NCBI GenBank assembly: GCA_035310985.1
Contig: DATGDH010000082.1
Coordinates: 1 to 64,000 of the forward strand
From: DAHVFK01 sp035310985
GTDB lineage: Bacteria > Pseudomonadota > Gammaproteobacteria > Burkholderiales > SG8-39
Length of the DNA stretch: 64,000 bases
Direction: 5' to 3'
Position numbers and translations under genes: made by a program. Shown piece by piece: positions 22,320 through 32,512 of the stretch. The notes beneath the pieces were generated by a model. It was not told the origin of the DNA, made no database searches, and worked only from the letters and a program-made list of their open reading frames with translations. Positions within the stretch are counted from its first letter, which is position 1; every line of letters starts with the position of its first letter.

Positions 22320-24333
22320 TCAGGCGGTCAGGCGCCTGTAGAGGTCGGCGAGCTTGAATGGCAGCCGGGCGACGTCCGACACCACGGTGTAGTTCACCGC
22401 GCCGTACATGCGCGGCAGGTACTCGCCCGCCTCGCGGTCGATGGTGATGCAGAACGGGTGGATGCCCGCGCGCTTCGCCTCGATCAGCGCCTGGCGCGTG
22501 TCCTCGATGCCGTACTCGCCGCGGTAGCCGTCGGAGAAGTCGTCCGGCTTGCCGTCCGAGAGCGTCACCAGCAGGCGCGTGCGCGCCTGTACGCCGGCGA
22601 GGATGCCGGTGAGGTGCCGGATCGCGGGACCCATGCGCGTGTAGTCGAGCGGCTGGATGCCGGCGATCCGCTCGCGCACCCGCGCGTCGTAGGGCTCGTC
22701 GAAGCGCTTCACGCGGTACACCTCGCAGCGCTTGTGCGTGATGCCCGAGAAGCCGTAGACCGCGTAGCGGTCGCCGAGCACCTCGAGCGCCTCGCACAGC
22801 AGCACCAGCGCCTCGCGCTCGCAGTCGTTGATCCAGCCCTTGGTCGAGCCGGACATGTCGACCGTGAACAGCACCGCCATGTCGCGCTCGTGGCGCGCGC
22901 GGCGCACGAAGGTGCGCCCGGAGAGCTCGCCGCCGGCGGCGAGCTCGGCGCGCGCGCGCACCAGGGCGTCGAGGTCGATGTCGTCGCCGTAGGGCTCGCC
23001 GCGCAGGCGCTTGTCCTCGCCGCGCAGCGCCTCGAACGAGCGCCTGAGCGCGCGCAGCTGCGCGCGGTAGCGCTCGAGCGTGCGCTGCGCGAACGAGGGG
23101 TCGCCCGGCTGCACGTCGCGCTCGCGCAGCACGCACCAGCGCCTGCGGTAGTGCTGGCGGCGAAAATCCCACTCGTCGTACAGGCGCGCGCCGTCGTCCG
23201 CGCCTTCTTCCGCCGGCTGCGCCTCGGCCGGCTCGCCGCCGCGCACCCGGTAGCCGCTATCGCCCGCCGGCCGGAGGTAGTCCCGCGGGATCTCGCCCAG
23301 GTCCTGCACGATCGACTCGACCAGGCTCGCCACGTCGGGCGCCGGCGCGAACGCTCCGCCCTCGAGCAGCCGCGTCGTATCGCGGTCGAATTCCCCGCCC
23401 TCGTCGCTCGGCAGGCTGGCGAGCGCGCGCTGCAGCGCGGCCTTCTCGCGCTCGATGCGCTCGGCGCGCACGCCGAGCGCGCGCTCGGGATCGATCAGGC
23501 CTACGAACGGCCAGCGCGGCGGCTCGGCCGAAGCGGGCAGGCGCGCGAGTTCGGCGAGACTGTCGCCGGCGAGCGCATCGGGCGCGGCTAGGCGCGCCGC
23601 GGCGGCGGCGAACTCGGCGCCCGGCGCCGGCTGCGCGAGCGCGAGGTAGTCGCGATACAGGCCCGGCAGCTCGCGCCCGAGCCGCGCCGCGAGGCGCAGC
23701 GTCTCGAGGAAGGCGAACCGCGCGCGCTCGCGCGCCTCGCGCGGGTAGGCGGCCGGCTCTAGATTGAAGGTGCCGAAGCGCGCCTCAGCCCACAGCAACG
23801 CGGCGGCGAGCTTGTAGACGCGGAAGTTGTCCTCGCACGCCTCGAACAGGCTCACGTGCGTCGGCAGGTAGAGGGTCGAGGTGTCGGTCCACGCCGCGTC
23901 GGACGCCTCCAGCCTGAGCCGCCTGCCCGAGAGCCCGGCGACGAACGGCCCGAGCACGCGCGCTGCGTCCTCGAAAGCGATGCCGCGACCGCGCTCTCTC
24001 GCACGCTCGGCGTAGGCGCCGAGGTCCTTCAGCTCCGCGCTCGCGCGGTACAGGCCCTCGCGGTCGTACACGTCCATCGCCGCCAGCAGCCAGCGCTCGG
24101 CGCCGGCGGTGCCGAGCTCGCCCACCGCGCGCGGCGCGAGCGCGGCGAACTGGTAGGCGAGCTCGGGGCTCGACTTGGCGGTGACCGCGACCCAGCGCAG
24201 CGCGAAGTCCTGAAGCGCGCGCGGCGCGTCGGCGAGCGCCTGCGCGATCCCGGCGGCGCTGCGGCGCGAGGAGAGCACCGCGCCGACCAGCGCCTCGAGG
24301 CGTTCCTCGAGCTGCGCCGCCGAGAGCCGCGGC

Positions 24334-24359
<26 letters not shown>
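22320..24359 (-). CDS. cbbO: CbbO/NorD-like protein with C-terminal VWA domain
   Basis: The 679-residue protein has an alpha-helical N-terminal region (about 1-450) and a C-terminal von Willebrand A domain. Its metal-ion-dependent adhesion site reads FTVDMSGSTKGW (about residue 495), followed by YGFSGITHKRCEVY and LVTLSDGKPDDFSDGYRGEY. CbbO works with the AAA+ ATPase CbbQ to remodel Rubisco and release inhibitors; the related NorD does the same for nitric oxide reductase. The first 26 bases overlap the end of the cbbQ gene. No Rubisco or nor genes are in the window, so the client is inferred from the autotrophic character of the neighbours. Confidence 0.85.
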
Positions 24360-25113
<754 letters not shown>

Positions 25114-25237
25114 CAGCGCCGCGGCCTCGGGCGCGCGCGGCGTGTTCACCTGACCTGATTCCTGAGCGGCTCGCACATCTCGTTGCAGCGGAAATTTGAC
25201 CCTACGAGTCTAACGCAGACGTCGCGCCGGCGTCCGG

Positions 25238-27247
25238 CTAGAGCTGCCTGGCGATGAAGTCCGAGAGGTATACGTTCCAGCCGAGCGGCTGCACCTCAGT
25301 GACCTCGCGCGAGCGCGCGAAGTCGGCCTCGAACAGGCGCTCGCGCAAGCGCGCGATCGCCGCCGGGTCCGAGGTGGCGAGGTCGAGCTCGCGATTGATG
25401 AACAGGCTCAGCTTGTCCATGTTGGCCGAGCCGAAGCACGCCCAGCCGTCGTAGATCGCCGCCTTGACGTGCGTCATGCCCGGATAGGCGTACACGCGCA
25501 CGCCGTTCCTCAGGAGCAGCTGGCTCGCAACGAGGTTCGCGCTGTTCATGAACCCCGAGTCGCTGCGGCTCGGCAGCACCACGCGCACGTCAACGCCGCG
25601 CTGCCGGGCGCGGATCAGCCCGGCGAGCATCTGGTCGTCAGACAGGTAGGGCTGCTCGACCCAGATCGTGCGGCGCGCGGCGTGCATCGCGGCGAGCTGG
25701 GCCTGGAAGATCTCGGGCTGGCCGGTGCGCGTGTAGAGCGGCCTCAGGTCGATCAGCGCGCCGGTCGGCTGCGGCGCGGCCTGCGCCTCGCGCCGCGGCC
25801 GGAACAGGAAGCCGACGTCGCCCGCGCTCGTGTGCGCCCAGCTGCGCTCGAATTCCGACGCGAGCGGCGCGACGATCGGCCCGCGCAGCTCGGTCATCAT
25901 GTCGTGCCACTCGTAGCGGTACTCGCGCCCGATGTTCATGCCGCCGACGAACGCCAGGTCGCGGTCGACGATGAGCGTCTTGACGTGATCGGAGGTGAGG
26001 AACGGGTTCGGCGAAGAGAGCACCTTCACGTTCGAGTCGGCGCGCAGGTAGTCGACGATCGACTCCGGCGGGCGGTAGCCGGCCGGCAGCGGCCGGGCCG
26101 GCGGCAGCTGGCCCGCGACCAGCGTGCCGAGCTGGTCGAGCAGCACGCGCACGTCCACCTCGCGCGAGCGCTTGCGCAGCAGGTCGGCGATCGACACCGC
26201 ATACTCGTCGCGGTCGAAGATGTAGACGCGCAGCCACACCGACTCGCGCGCGCGCTGCACCGCGTCGACGAAGCGCGGGAAGTACTCGCCGCCGTCGATG
26301 AGGAACTCGAGCGTCCCCTTGTAGCGCTTGGAGGACACGAGCCCGTCGAGCTTCGTCTCCCAGGCGGCAAGATCCATCTGGCTGCCGGTGGCGAGCGGCG
26401 GCGCCTGCGCCGCGCCGGGCGCCGCGCCCGCGCCCTTCGGCACCAGCGCCCATCCCGTGTGCAGCGTCTGCCACAGCAGGCGCAGGCTGCTGCTCACGGG
26501 GCTCTTCAGCGGCGCCAGCACGTGGCTTTCGAGCAGCACGGCTTCCGCGGTGCGCAGCGCGAAGCCGACCGGCGCGCCGGGCTCGGCAACCGTGGCATCG
26601 GCCGGGCGCACCACGTACACCGACAGCGCGCGCGCCGGATCGACGAACAGGTACGCGTCGCCCGCGCGTCCGCCGACGTCGATGAGGGACGGCGCCGAGG
26701 TGCCGAGCGCCTCGTCCACCGCGCGGCTCGCGCCGCGCGCGAACTCCTCGTCGCTCACCGTGCGCTCGATCGTCACGCGCGCGGGCTTCTCGCCGAAGGG
26801 CACGACGCGCAGCCGGCCGGAGTCGCGGAAGATCGCCACGTCGCGCCCCTGCACCGTGATGAGCGCAGCGCGGTCCTCCTCGCGCGGCGCGAGCTCCTCG
26901 AGCACGCGCGTCATGATGCGCTGCCAGAGCGCATTGTCGACCAGGCGCACTGCTGCCGCGGCGCGCAGCTCGCGCTCGAGCGCCTGCGGGCTCTCGCCGG
27001 CGACGTCGAGCAGCGCGACGAATTGCGCATTGCGTCCGGGGACGATCTCCTCGGTCGGCCACGACGCGCGCAGCGTGAGCGTGCGATCGTCGATGCGATA
27101 GCGCAGGAACAACGCGTCAGCGGTCGCGTACACGCCCTCGGGCGGTGCGCCGCGCGCAGCGGCCGCCTCGGTTTCAGGCGCGCGCCCCGGCGACGCGCAG
27201 GCGGCGAGCAGAACGACGAAGGCCGCAAGGAGGCTGCGCCGGATCAT
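25238..27247 (-). CDS. phospholipase D-family lipoprotein
   Basis: The 669-residue protein begins MIRRSLLAAFVVLLAACASP, a lipoprotein signal with Cys17 as the lipidation site. The first ~300 residues have no clear family. The remainder holds two phospholipase D/HKD motifs, HVKTLIVDRDLAFVGGMNIG and HVKAAIYDGWACFGSANMD, as in cardiolipin synthase-type enzymes. It probably acts on phospholipids at the outer membrane or periplasmic face. The long N-terminal extension (beta-rich, with EEIVPGRNAQFVALLDVAG) may be a lipid or substrate-recognition domain. ATG 27247 is favoured because the sequence upstream lacks protein-like character. It stands between cbbQ and the NarL-type regulator, with no evident partner. 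Confidence 0.85.
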   Translation of the reverse strand: MIRRSLLAAFVVLLAACASPGRAPETEAAAARGAPPEGVYATADALFLRYRIDDRTLTLRASWPTEEIVPGRNAQFVALLDVAGESPQALERELRAAAAVRLVDNALWQRIMTRVLEELAPREEDRAALITVQGRDVAIFRDSGRLRVVPFGEKPARVTIERTVSDEEFARGASRAVDEALGTSAPSLIDVGGRAGDAYLFVDPARALSVYVVRPADATVAEPGAPVGFALRTAEAVLLESHVLAPLKSPVSSSLRLLWQTLHTGWALVPKGAGAAPGAAQAPPLATGSQMDLAAWETKLDGLVSSKRYKGTLEFLIDGGEYFPRFVDAVQRARESVWLRVYIFDRDEYAVSIADLLRKRSREVDVRVLLDQLGTLVAGQLPPARPLPAGYRPPESIVDYLRADSNVKVLSSPNPFLTSDHVKTLIVDRDLAFVGGMNIGREYRYEWHDMMTELRGPIVAPLASEFERSWAHTSAGDVGFLFRPRREAQAAPQPTGALIDLRPLYTRTGQPEIFQAQLAAMHAARRTIWVEQPYLSDDQMLAGLIRARQRGVDVRVVLPSRSDSGFMNSANLVASQLLLRNGVRVYAYPGMTHVKAAIYDGWACFGSANMDKLSLFINRELDLATSDPAAIARLRERLFEADFARSREVTEVQPLGWNVYLSDFIARQL

Positions 27248-27288
27248 TGCGGCGCATGTTATACCTGTGCGGGCGCGCCGCGCCCGCT

Positions 27289-27963
27289 TCAGCTGGCGCC
27301 GTTCGCCCAGTGCCTCGATACGTACGCGAACAAGCCCACGCGGTTCGGCACACCGAGCTTGCGGTAGATCGAGGTGAAATGATTGCGCAGGGTGTGCTCG
27401 CTCACCCGCAGGCGCGCGGCCAGGTCGCGGCTCGCCGCGCCGTCGTGCTCGAGCAGCGCGCGCACTACGTCGAGCTCGCGCGCGGTGAGCTTGTCCAGCG
27501 CGCCGGCGCCCTCCGCCGAGCGCACTTTCGCGGCGAGCAGCTCGTCGACGATGCGCGCGGTGGCCGTGCGGTCCAGCCACAGCTCGCCCGCCAGCACCTT
27601 GCGCACCGCCTTGCCGACGAGCGCGGGTGCATCCTGCCAGAGGAGCACGCCGCGCGCTCCCGCCCGCACCGCGCGCACGCTCGCCGCAGCGTCGCGCTCA
27701 CCGGCGAGCATCACCACGCGCGCCCCCGATGCCGCGCTCAGCTTCGCGATGGTCCCGGCGTGATCCGTTTCCCCTGGGCCCGCATCGACCAGGATCACGT
27801 CGGGCTTGGCCTTGGCCGCGAGATCGACCGCCTGCGCGCAGGTGCTCGCCGCGCCGACGAGCTCCATCGGCGGACGCTCCGCGGCGAGCGCGCGCCGCAG
27901 CTCGCCGAGATCGGCGCCGTCGCGGTACACCAGCATCAAACGGACAGTGCGCGGGTCATGCAT
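27289..27963 (-). CDS. NarL/LuxR-family response regulator
   Basis: The 224-residue protein has an N-terminal receiver-like domain with Asp60 in DVILVDAGPGE as the probable phosphoacceptor. The N-terminal acidic pocket is reduced (YRDGADLG). The C-terminal LuxR helix-turn-helix is clear: LTARELDVVRALLEHDGAAS, RVSEHTLRNHFTSIYRKLGV. No sensor kinase is encoded next to it. It precedes the phospholipase D gene on the same strand by 41 bases and may regulate it. The divergent membrane glycosyltransferase starts 85 bases away. Confidence 0.88.
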   Translation of the reverse strand: MHDPRTVRLMLVYRDGADLGELRRALAAERPPMELVGAASTCAQAVDLAAKAKPDVILVDAGPGETDHAGTIAKLSAASGARVVMLAGERDAAASVRAVRAGARGVLLWQDAPALVGKAVRKVLAGELWLDRTATARIVDELLAAKVRSAEGAGALDKLTARELDVVRALLEHDGAASRDLAARLRVSEHTLRNHFTSIYRKLGVPNRVGLFAYVSRHWANGAS

Positions 27964-28047
27964 GACAGAAAGACTAACGCGAAAGCCCCGGCCCTCCCGC
28001 GTTCCTGTAGAAAATTGACAATCTCGCCCACGTGGTAGATTCGCGCG

Positions 28048-29550
28048 GTGCTGCCCGAGGACCGCCGCATCGCGATATTGCTCGCCGGACTGACGCTACT
28101 GCGGCTGCTGCTCGCGGCGCTGCTGCCTCTGTCGCCGCAGGAGGCGTATTACTGGACCTGGAGCCGCGATCTGGCGTTGTCATATTTTGACCATCCGCCG
28201 CTCGCCGCCTGGACGATCCGCCTCACCACCGCTCTGCTCGGACAGACCGTGTTCGGCATCAAGGCCGCGGCGGTGCTGTGGTCGGTGGTCCTGAATCTCG
28301 TTTGGCTGCGCATCATGATCGACATGTTCGGCGACAGGCGCCTTGCGTTCTGGTCGCTCGTAGCGCTGAACGCCACCGTGGCCTACGAGGTGTACGGCGT
28401 CGTGATCGCACCCGATGCGCCGCTGATTGCCGCCTGGGCCGCGACCATCTGGGCGGTGTGGCGCGTCGCGCAGACGGGACACGCGCGCTGGTGGTACGCC
28501 GCCGGAGCGTTCCTCGGCCTTGCCTGCCTGGCGAAGTATCCCGCCGGGCTGCTCGCGCCCGTGGTGCTCGCCTTCCTCGCGCTCTCGCCGCGCCAGCGCC
28601 GCTGGCTCGCGACGCCGCATCCCTGGCTCGCCTGCCTGGTGGCGCTCGCCGTGTTCGCGCCGGTGCTCGTGTGGAACGCGCAGCACGACTGGGCCTCGTT
28701 CGCCTTCCAGAGCACGCGGCGCGCGGAAGGCATGAGTCACTGGCGGCCGAGGTACCTGGGGGTGCTGATCGTCTCGCAACTGCTCATGGCGACGCCGTAC
28801 CTGCTGGTCGTTTCGATAGCCGCGCTCGCGAAAGGCTGGCGCAGGCGGCGCGAGGTGCTCGCGGACGACCGTTGGCTGCTGCTGCTCGCATCGGGCGCAC
28901 TGCCGCTCGCGGTGTTCGTCGCGGCGAGCTTGCGCTCGCTGGTGAAGATGAACTGGCCCGCACCGGTCTACTGGTCGCTCATCATCCTGGGCGTGCGCGC
29001 GATCCTGCAGGTGCGCGGCGTCGACCGGCGCTTCGCCTGGGGCATCGCCTCCTCCGCGGCGCTGTTCGCCGCGGGCGCGATCCTGATCGCCATCCCGAAC
29101 GTGCCGCTCGGCGACGCGAACCTGTGGAGCGGCTGGCCGGAGGCGGGCGCCCGGGTCGATCGGCTGCAGGCCGAGCTGCGCGCGAAGGGCGAGGACTCGT
29201 TCGTCTTCTCGCCGAGCTACAAGATAAGCGCGATGCTCGAGTTTTACGTGCCGGGGCAGCCCCGAGTCTATTCGAAGGACATCTTCGGGCATCCCGCGCT
29301 GCAGTTCGACTTCATGCCGGCCGAGCGCGACCTGAAGGGCGCAACCGGCATTCTGGTCACCGACGACCGGCGCGAGTCCGAGCTTCCGCTCGAGGAGCTG
29401 CGCCCGTATTTCGCGTCGCTCGAGCATGCCGACACGCTCGAGATCCGCGCGTTCGGCCGGCACACGCGGCGAATCGACATCTACCTGTGCCGCGACTATC
29501 GCGGCTACCCGCGCGCCCTGCGGAATACGAAGAACTTCGCCGTCAGGTAG
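28048..29550 (+). CDS. GT39/ArnT-like membrane glycosyltransferase
   Basis: The 500-residue membrane protein starts at GTG 28048 and has about ten hydrophobic helices. The first periplasmic loop carries SPQEAYYWTWSRDLALSYFD followed by HPPL, the acidic motif of ArnT/PMT-type GT-C enzymes, which move a sugar from a polyprenyl phosphate donor. The C-terminal soluble domain (about 360-500) is typical. The gene is divergent from the NarL-type regulator and overlaps the GT2-GtrA gene tail to tail by 46 bases. That gene makes the sort of lipid-linked sugar such an enzyme uses, so the pair probably forms a glycosylation module. Confidence 0.85.
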   Translation: MLPEDRRIAILLAGLTLLRLLLAALLPLSPQEAYYWTWSRDLALSYFDHPPLAAWTIRLTTALLGQTVFGIKAAAVLWSVVLNLVWLRIMIDMFGDRRLAFWSLVALNATVAYEVYGVVIAPDAPLIAAWAATIWAVWRVAQTGHARWWYAAGAFLGLACLAKYPAGLLAPVVLAFLALSPRQRRWLATPHPWLACLVALAVFAPVLVWNAQHDWASFAFQSTRRAEGMSHWRPRYLGVLIVSQLLMATPYLLVVSIAALAKGWRRRREVLADDRWLLLLASGALPLAVFVAASLRSLVKMNWPAPVYWSLIILGVRAILQVRGVDRRFAWGIASSAALFAAGAILIAIPNVPLGDANLWSGWPEAGARVDRLQAELRAKGEDSFVFSPSYKISAMLEFYVPGQPRVYSKDIFGHPALQFDFMPAERDLKGATGILVTDDRRESELPLEELRPYFASLEHADTLEIRAFGRHTRRIDIYLCRDYRGYPRALRNTKNFAVR

Positions 29551-30587
29551 TTGAGCACCATGCCGGCGGCGATGCCGCCGAGCGCCGCGCCGTGCGGCAG
29601 CAGCCGGGGGAACCAGTCGAGCAGCGCGAGCGTGACCCAAAAATTCACCAGCGCGCCGAGCGCGACCGATGCCACGTAGTTTACGAACTGGCGCGCGAGC
29701 GGATAGTGCCGCGCGTGCGCGAAGGTGAAGCGCCGGTTGAGCAGGAAGTTCGTGGTGACCGACACGCCGATGGCGAGCGCGACCGCGGCTGAGCGCGTCA
29801 GGCCGGCGGCAAGGCCGAGCGTGAGCACTGCCAGATTGACCGCCACCCCGCTCGCTCCCACCGCAGCGAAATGCACGAACTCGGTGGAGTGTCGGAACGC
29901 GTGCATGTAAAGCCGGCGCAGGTGCCGCAGGTACCTGAGCTGCTCGGCGAAGCTGAGCTTGCTCTCGCCGTGCACGCGGTCTACGAAATGTATCGGCACC
30001 TCGGCCACGTTCCTGCAGCCGCACTTGACGAGCAGCTCCAGCCCGATCTTGTAGCCCACCGGGTTCAGGTCTTCGGCCGCCGCGAAGCTGCTGCGGCGCA
30101 GCGCGAAGAAGCCGCTCATCGGGTCCCTGATGCGCGTGAAGGGCCGCGCGAGCAACGTCGCGACCCGGCTGTTCAGCCACCTGAAAAGTCCCCAGCCTTC
30201 GCCGGTCGAGCCGCCCGCGACGTAGCGCGAGCCAAAGGCCATGTCGGCGCCCTGCTCGAGGCTGCGCACCAGGTCGGGGATGCGCTCTGGCGGATGGCTC
30301 AGGTCGGCGTCCATGACCACTATGATCTCGTGCGTCGTCTGCGTAATGCCGTGAATCACCGCCGTGCTCAGTCCGCGCTCGCCCTTCCTGACGATCAGGC
30401 GCACCCAGTCCTCGGCCGCGGCGCGCACCGCTTCGTCAATGCCGTCGCCGCTGTCGTCGTCGACGAAGGTCACGAACAGCGCCAGGCCCGACTCCGCGCG
30501 CACGCGGCGCAGGCGCTCCACGAGCGGCGCGACGTTCTTCACTTCGCGGAAGGTCGGAACGATGACGTCTACGCGCACAACGGCCAA
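29505..30587 (-). CDS. polyprenol-phosphate glycosyltransferase (GT2) fused to GtrA domain
   Basis: The 360-residue protein starts at TTG 30587. The N-terminal domain is a dolichol-phosphate-mannose-synthase-like GT2: DVIVPTFREVKNVAPLVERL, the DxD-type MDADLSHPPE, and a GSRYVAGGSTGEGWG loop. From about residue 235 a four-helix GtrA domain follows (FVHFAAVGASGVAVNLAVL; VTTNFLLNRRFTF). The fusion would attach a sugar to polyprenyl phosphate and help move it across the membrane. It converges on the ArnT-like gene at 28048, its probable partner. TTG is unusual, but no better start lies in frame. Confidence 0.9.
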   Translation of the reverse strand: MAVVRVDVIVPTFREVKNVAPLVERLRRVRAESGLALFVTFVDDDSGDGIDEAVRAAAEDWVRLIVRKGERGLSTAVIHGITQTTHEIIVVMDADLSHPPERIPDLVRSLEQGADMAFGSRYVAGGSTGEGWGLFRWLNSRVATLLARPFTRIRDPMSGFFALRRSSFAAAEDLNPVGYKIGLELLVKCGCRNVAEVPIHFVDRVHGESKLSFAEQLRYLRHLRRLYMHAFRHSTEFVHFAAVGASGVAVNLAVLTLGLAAGLTRSAAVALAIGVSVTTNFLLNRRFTFAHARHYPLARQFVNYVASVALGALVNFWVTLALLDWFPRLLPHGAALGGIAAGMVLNYLTAKFFVFRRARG

Positions 30588-30623
30588 GGTCGCTCCGTGA
30601 CGGCCGAAAGCCGGGCAGTATAC

Positions 30624-32417
30624 TCAACGCGCGCTCTGCCAGTCCCTCACGCGCTCGCGCGCGGCCTGGTAGCCGCGCGCGACGATCTCGTCGATGCGCT
30701 CGAAGGCGAGCAGACGCAGGTCGGCGAGCGGAATGCGCAGGTACAGGCTCGCCGCCCGCGTCAGCCGCCGCTCGCGCCCCCAGTACACGCTCGCGGCGAG
30801 CGCGCTGCGCGTGAGCAGGCTCATGATCGACGGCAGTTCGCGCGCGGCGCCGCCGGCGAGCCGGTGCCACAGCACGCGCCAACCGGAAAGGTCCAGCCCG
30901 AGGTCCTGCGGCGCGCGCATCTCGACCTCGGCGCTCACGTCCACGGCGATCACCGCTCCGATCTCGGGCTTGGCCGCCATGACGTCGATCGGCAGATTGT
31001 TCACCAGGCCCCCGTCGACGTGCAGGTCCCCGCCGAGGCCCACGGGCGGCAGGATGCCCGGCAGGCCGATGCTGGCGCGGATCGCGCGCACCAGCGGCCC
31101 GCGCTCGTGCACGCCCTGCGCGGCGCGCGACAGATTGGTCGACACGCACAGGTAGGGCAGCGGCAGATCCTCGATCGCCGACGCGCCGAACACGCCCTCC
31201 AGCTTGGCGCGGATCCTGCGGCCGGCGATCAGCGACACGAGCGGCAGTGTCGGATCGCGCAGCGCGGAGAAGTGCGCCTTGCACTGCGCCTGCGCCTCTG
31301 CGGGCGAAAGCCCCTGCGCGGCGAGCGCCGCGACGATCGCGCCCACGCTCGTCCCCCCGACCCAGTCGAGCGGCACGCCGGCCTCGGCGAGCGCTTGCAG
31401 CACGCCCAGATGGGCGAAGCCTCGCGCCCCGCCGCCGCCGAGCACGAGGCCGACCCCCGCGCCCGCGAGGCAGCGCGCGAGGCGCGCGTAGTCGCCGGCG
31501 CGATCCGTGGCCAGGTGGTAGTGGCAATCGACCGCGCGCGGCTCGAGGAACGCGGCGCTGCCGGAGGGCGCGGGGCTCCCCGCCGCGCGCAGCAGCACCA
31601 GGCTGCGCCGCGGCGCGCGCGCGCCGCGCCAGTGCTCGGCGAGCGAGCGCTCGAGTTCACTGGGCCGGGGACTTGCGCTCGCGTCGGCGACGAACAGCAC
31701 GTGGTCTGCCTGACGTACCGCCCGCTCGCTCCACGCGCCAGGCGTCGGGTCCGCCTCGTACAGCACGAAGCGGTGCGCGAGCTCCTGCTCGTTCAGCCAT
31801 TGCACGAGGCGCGCTTCGCTCAGGGACAGGTCCACGCGCCGGGCGTCCAGGTGCAGCGTGGCGCCGTGCGCGGCGAGCGCGCCGGCGAGTCGCGCCGCGA
31901 AGCCGGAGACGAGCGGCGAAGCGCCGGTCGGCACCACGGTCAGCGTGCGCGTCACCGCGTGCAGACGCACGGGCTGCGCCTCACGCCTGCGCAGGCGCTC
32001 GATGAGCAGCGCGCTCACGCGCCGCAGCAGCCGCGGGTGCCGGTCGACCAGGCGCTGGAAGGCCGCCGCGGGCAGCCGCGCGAGCAGCGAATCTCGCAGC
32101 GCGTACACGGTCGCCGAGCGCGGCTCGTCGGTGAGCACCGCCATCTCGCCGAGCGTCTCGCCGGCGCCGACCTCGTTCAGCACGCGCTCGCCTGCGCTGT
32201 CGTCGACCGCGCGCAGGCGGCCGCTCAGCACGATGTACGCGGCCTCGCCCGGATCGCCGCGCCGAAACAGGAGCTCGCCGCTGCGCAAGGCGACCCAGCC
32301 GGCTTCCGCCTCGAGCTCGGCCAGCACCGCGCCGTCGACGGCGCCGAGCAGCCCCGACAGGTGCGCGGCGAGCTGCGCACGCCAGAACTCCCGCCGGTCG
32401 GATTCCCCCCCGCTCAC
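30624..32417 (-). CDS. patatin-like phospholipase with cyclic-nucleotide-binding domain (NTE type)
   Basis: The 597-residue protein has an N-terminal cNMP-binding beta roll (about 20-140; RSGELLFRRGDPGEAAYIVL and GETLGEMAVLTDEPRSATVY). The patatin domain (about 300-490) has the oxyanion motif LVLGGGGARGFAHLGVLQAL, the nucleophile WVGGTSVGAIVAAL and the catalytic Asp in HVDGGLVNNLPIDVM. The middle part has a P-loop-lacking RssA-like region. The order is that of neuropathy-target-esterase-like lysophospholipases. It probably hydrolyses membrane phospholipids in response to a nucleotide signal. It lies between the GT2-GtrA gene and sat, on the same strand as both, with no evident functional link. 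Confidence 0.9.
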   Translation of the reverse strand: MSGGESDRREFWRAQLAAHLSGLLGAVDGAVLAELEAEAGWVALRSGELLFRRGDPGEAAYIVLSGRLRAVDDSAGERVLNEVGAGETLGEMAVLTDEPRSATVYALRDSLLARLPAAAFQRLVDRHPRLLRRVSALLIERLRRREAQPVRLHAVTRTLTVVPTGASPLVSGFAARLAGALAAHGATLHLDARRVDLSLSEARLVQWLNEQELAHRFVLYEADPTPGAWSERAVRQADHVLFVADASASPRPSELERSLAEHWRGARAPRRSLVLLRAAGSPAPSGSAAFLEPRAVDCHYHLATDRAGDYARLARCLAGAGVGLVLGGGGARGFAHLGVLQALAEAGVPLDWVGGTSVGAIVAALAAQGLSPAEAQAQCKAHFSALRDPTLPLVSLIAGRRIRAKLEGVFGASAIEDLPLPYLCVSTNLSRAAQGVHERGPLVRAIRASIGLPGILPPVGLGGDLHVDGGLVNNLPIDVMAAKPEIGAVIAVDVSAEVEMRAPQDLGLDLSGWRVLWHRLAGGAARELPSIMSLLTRSALAASVYWGRERRLTRAASLYLRIPLADLRLLAFERIDEIVARGYQAARERVRDWQSAR

Positions 32418-32512
32418 GCGCCGATCATACGCCGGCGCGTCAGCCTCGATTCAGGCGCGGATTTCGCGCCGCTGGAAGACGATGTAGGCCAGGCCGAACC
32501 GCGGGCTCGTCA

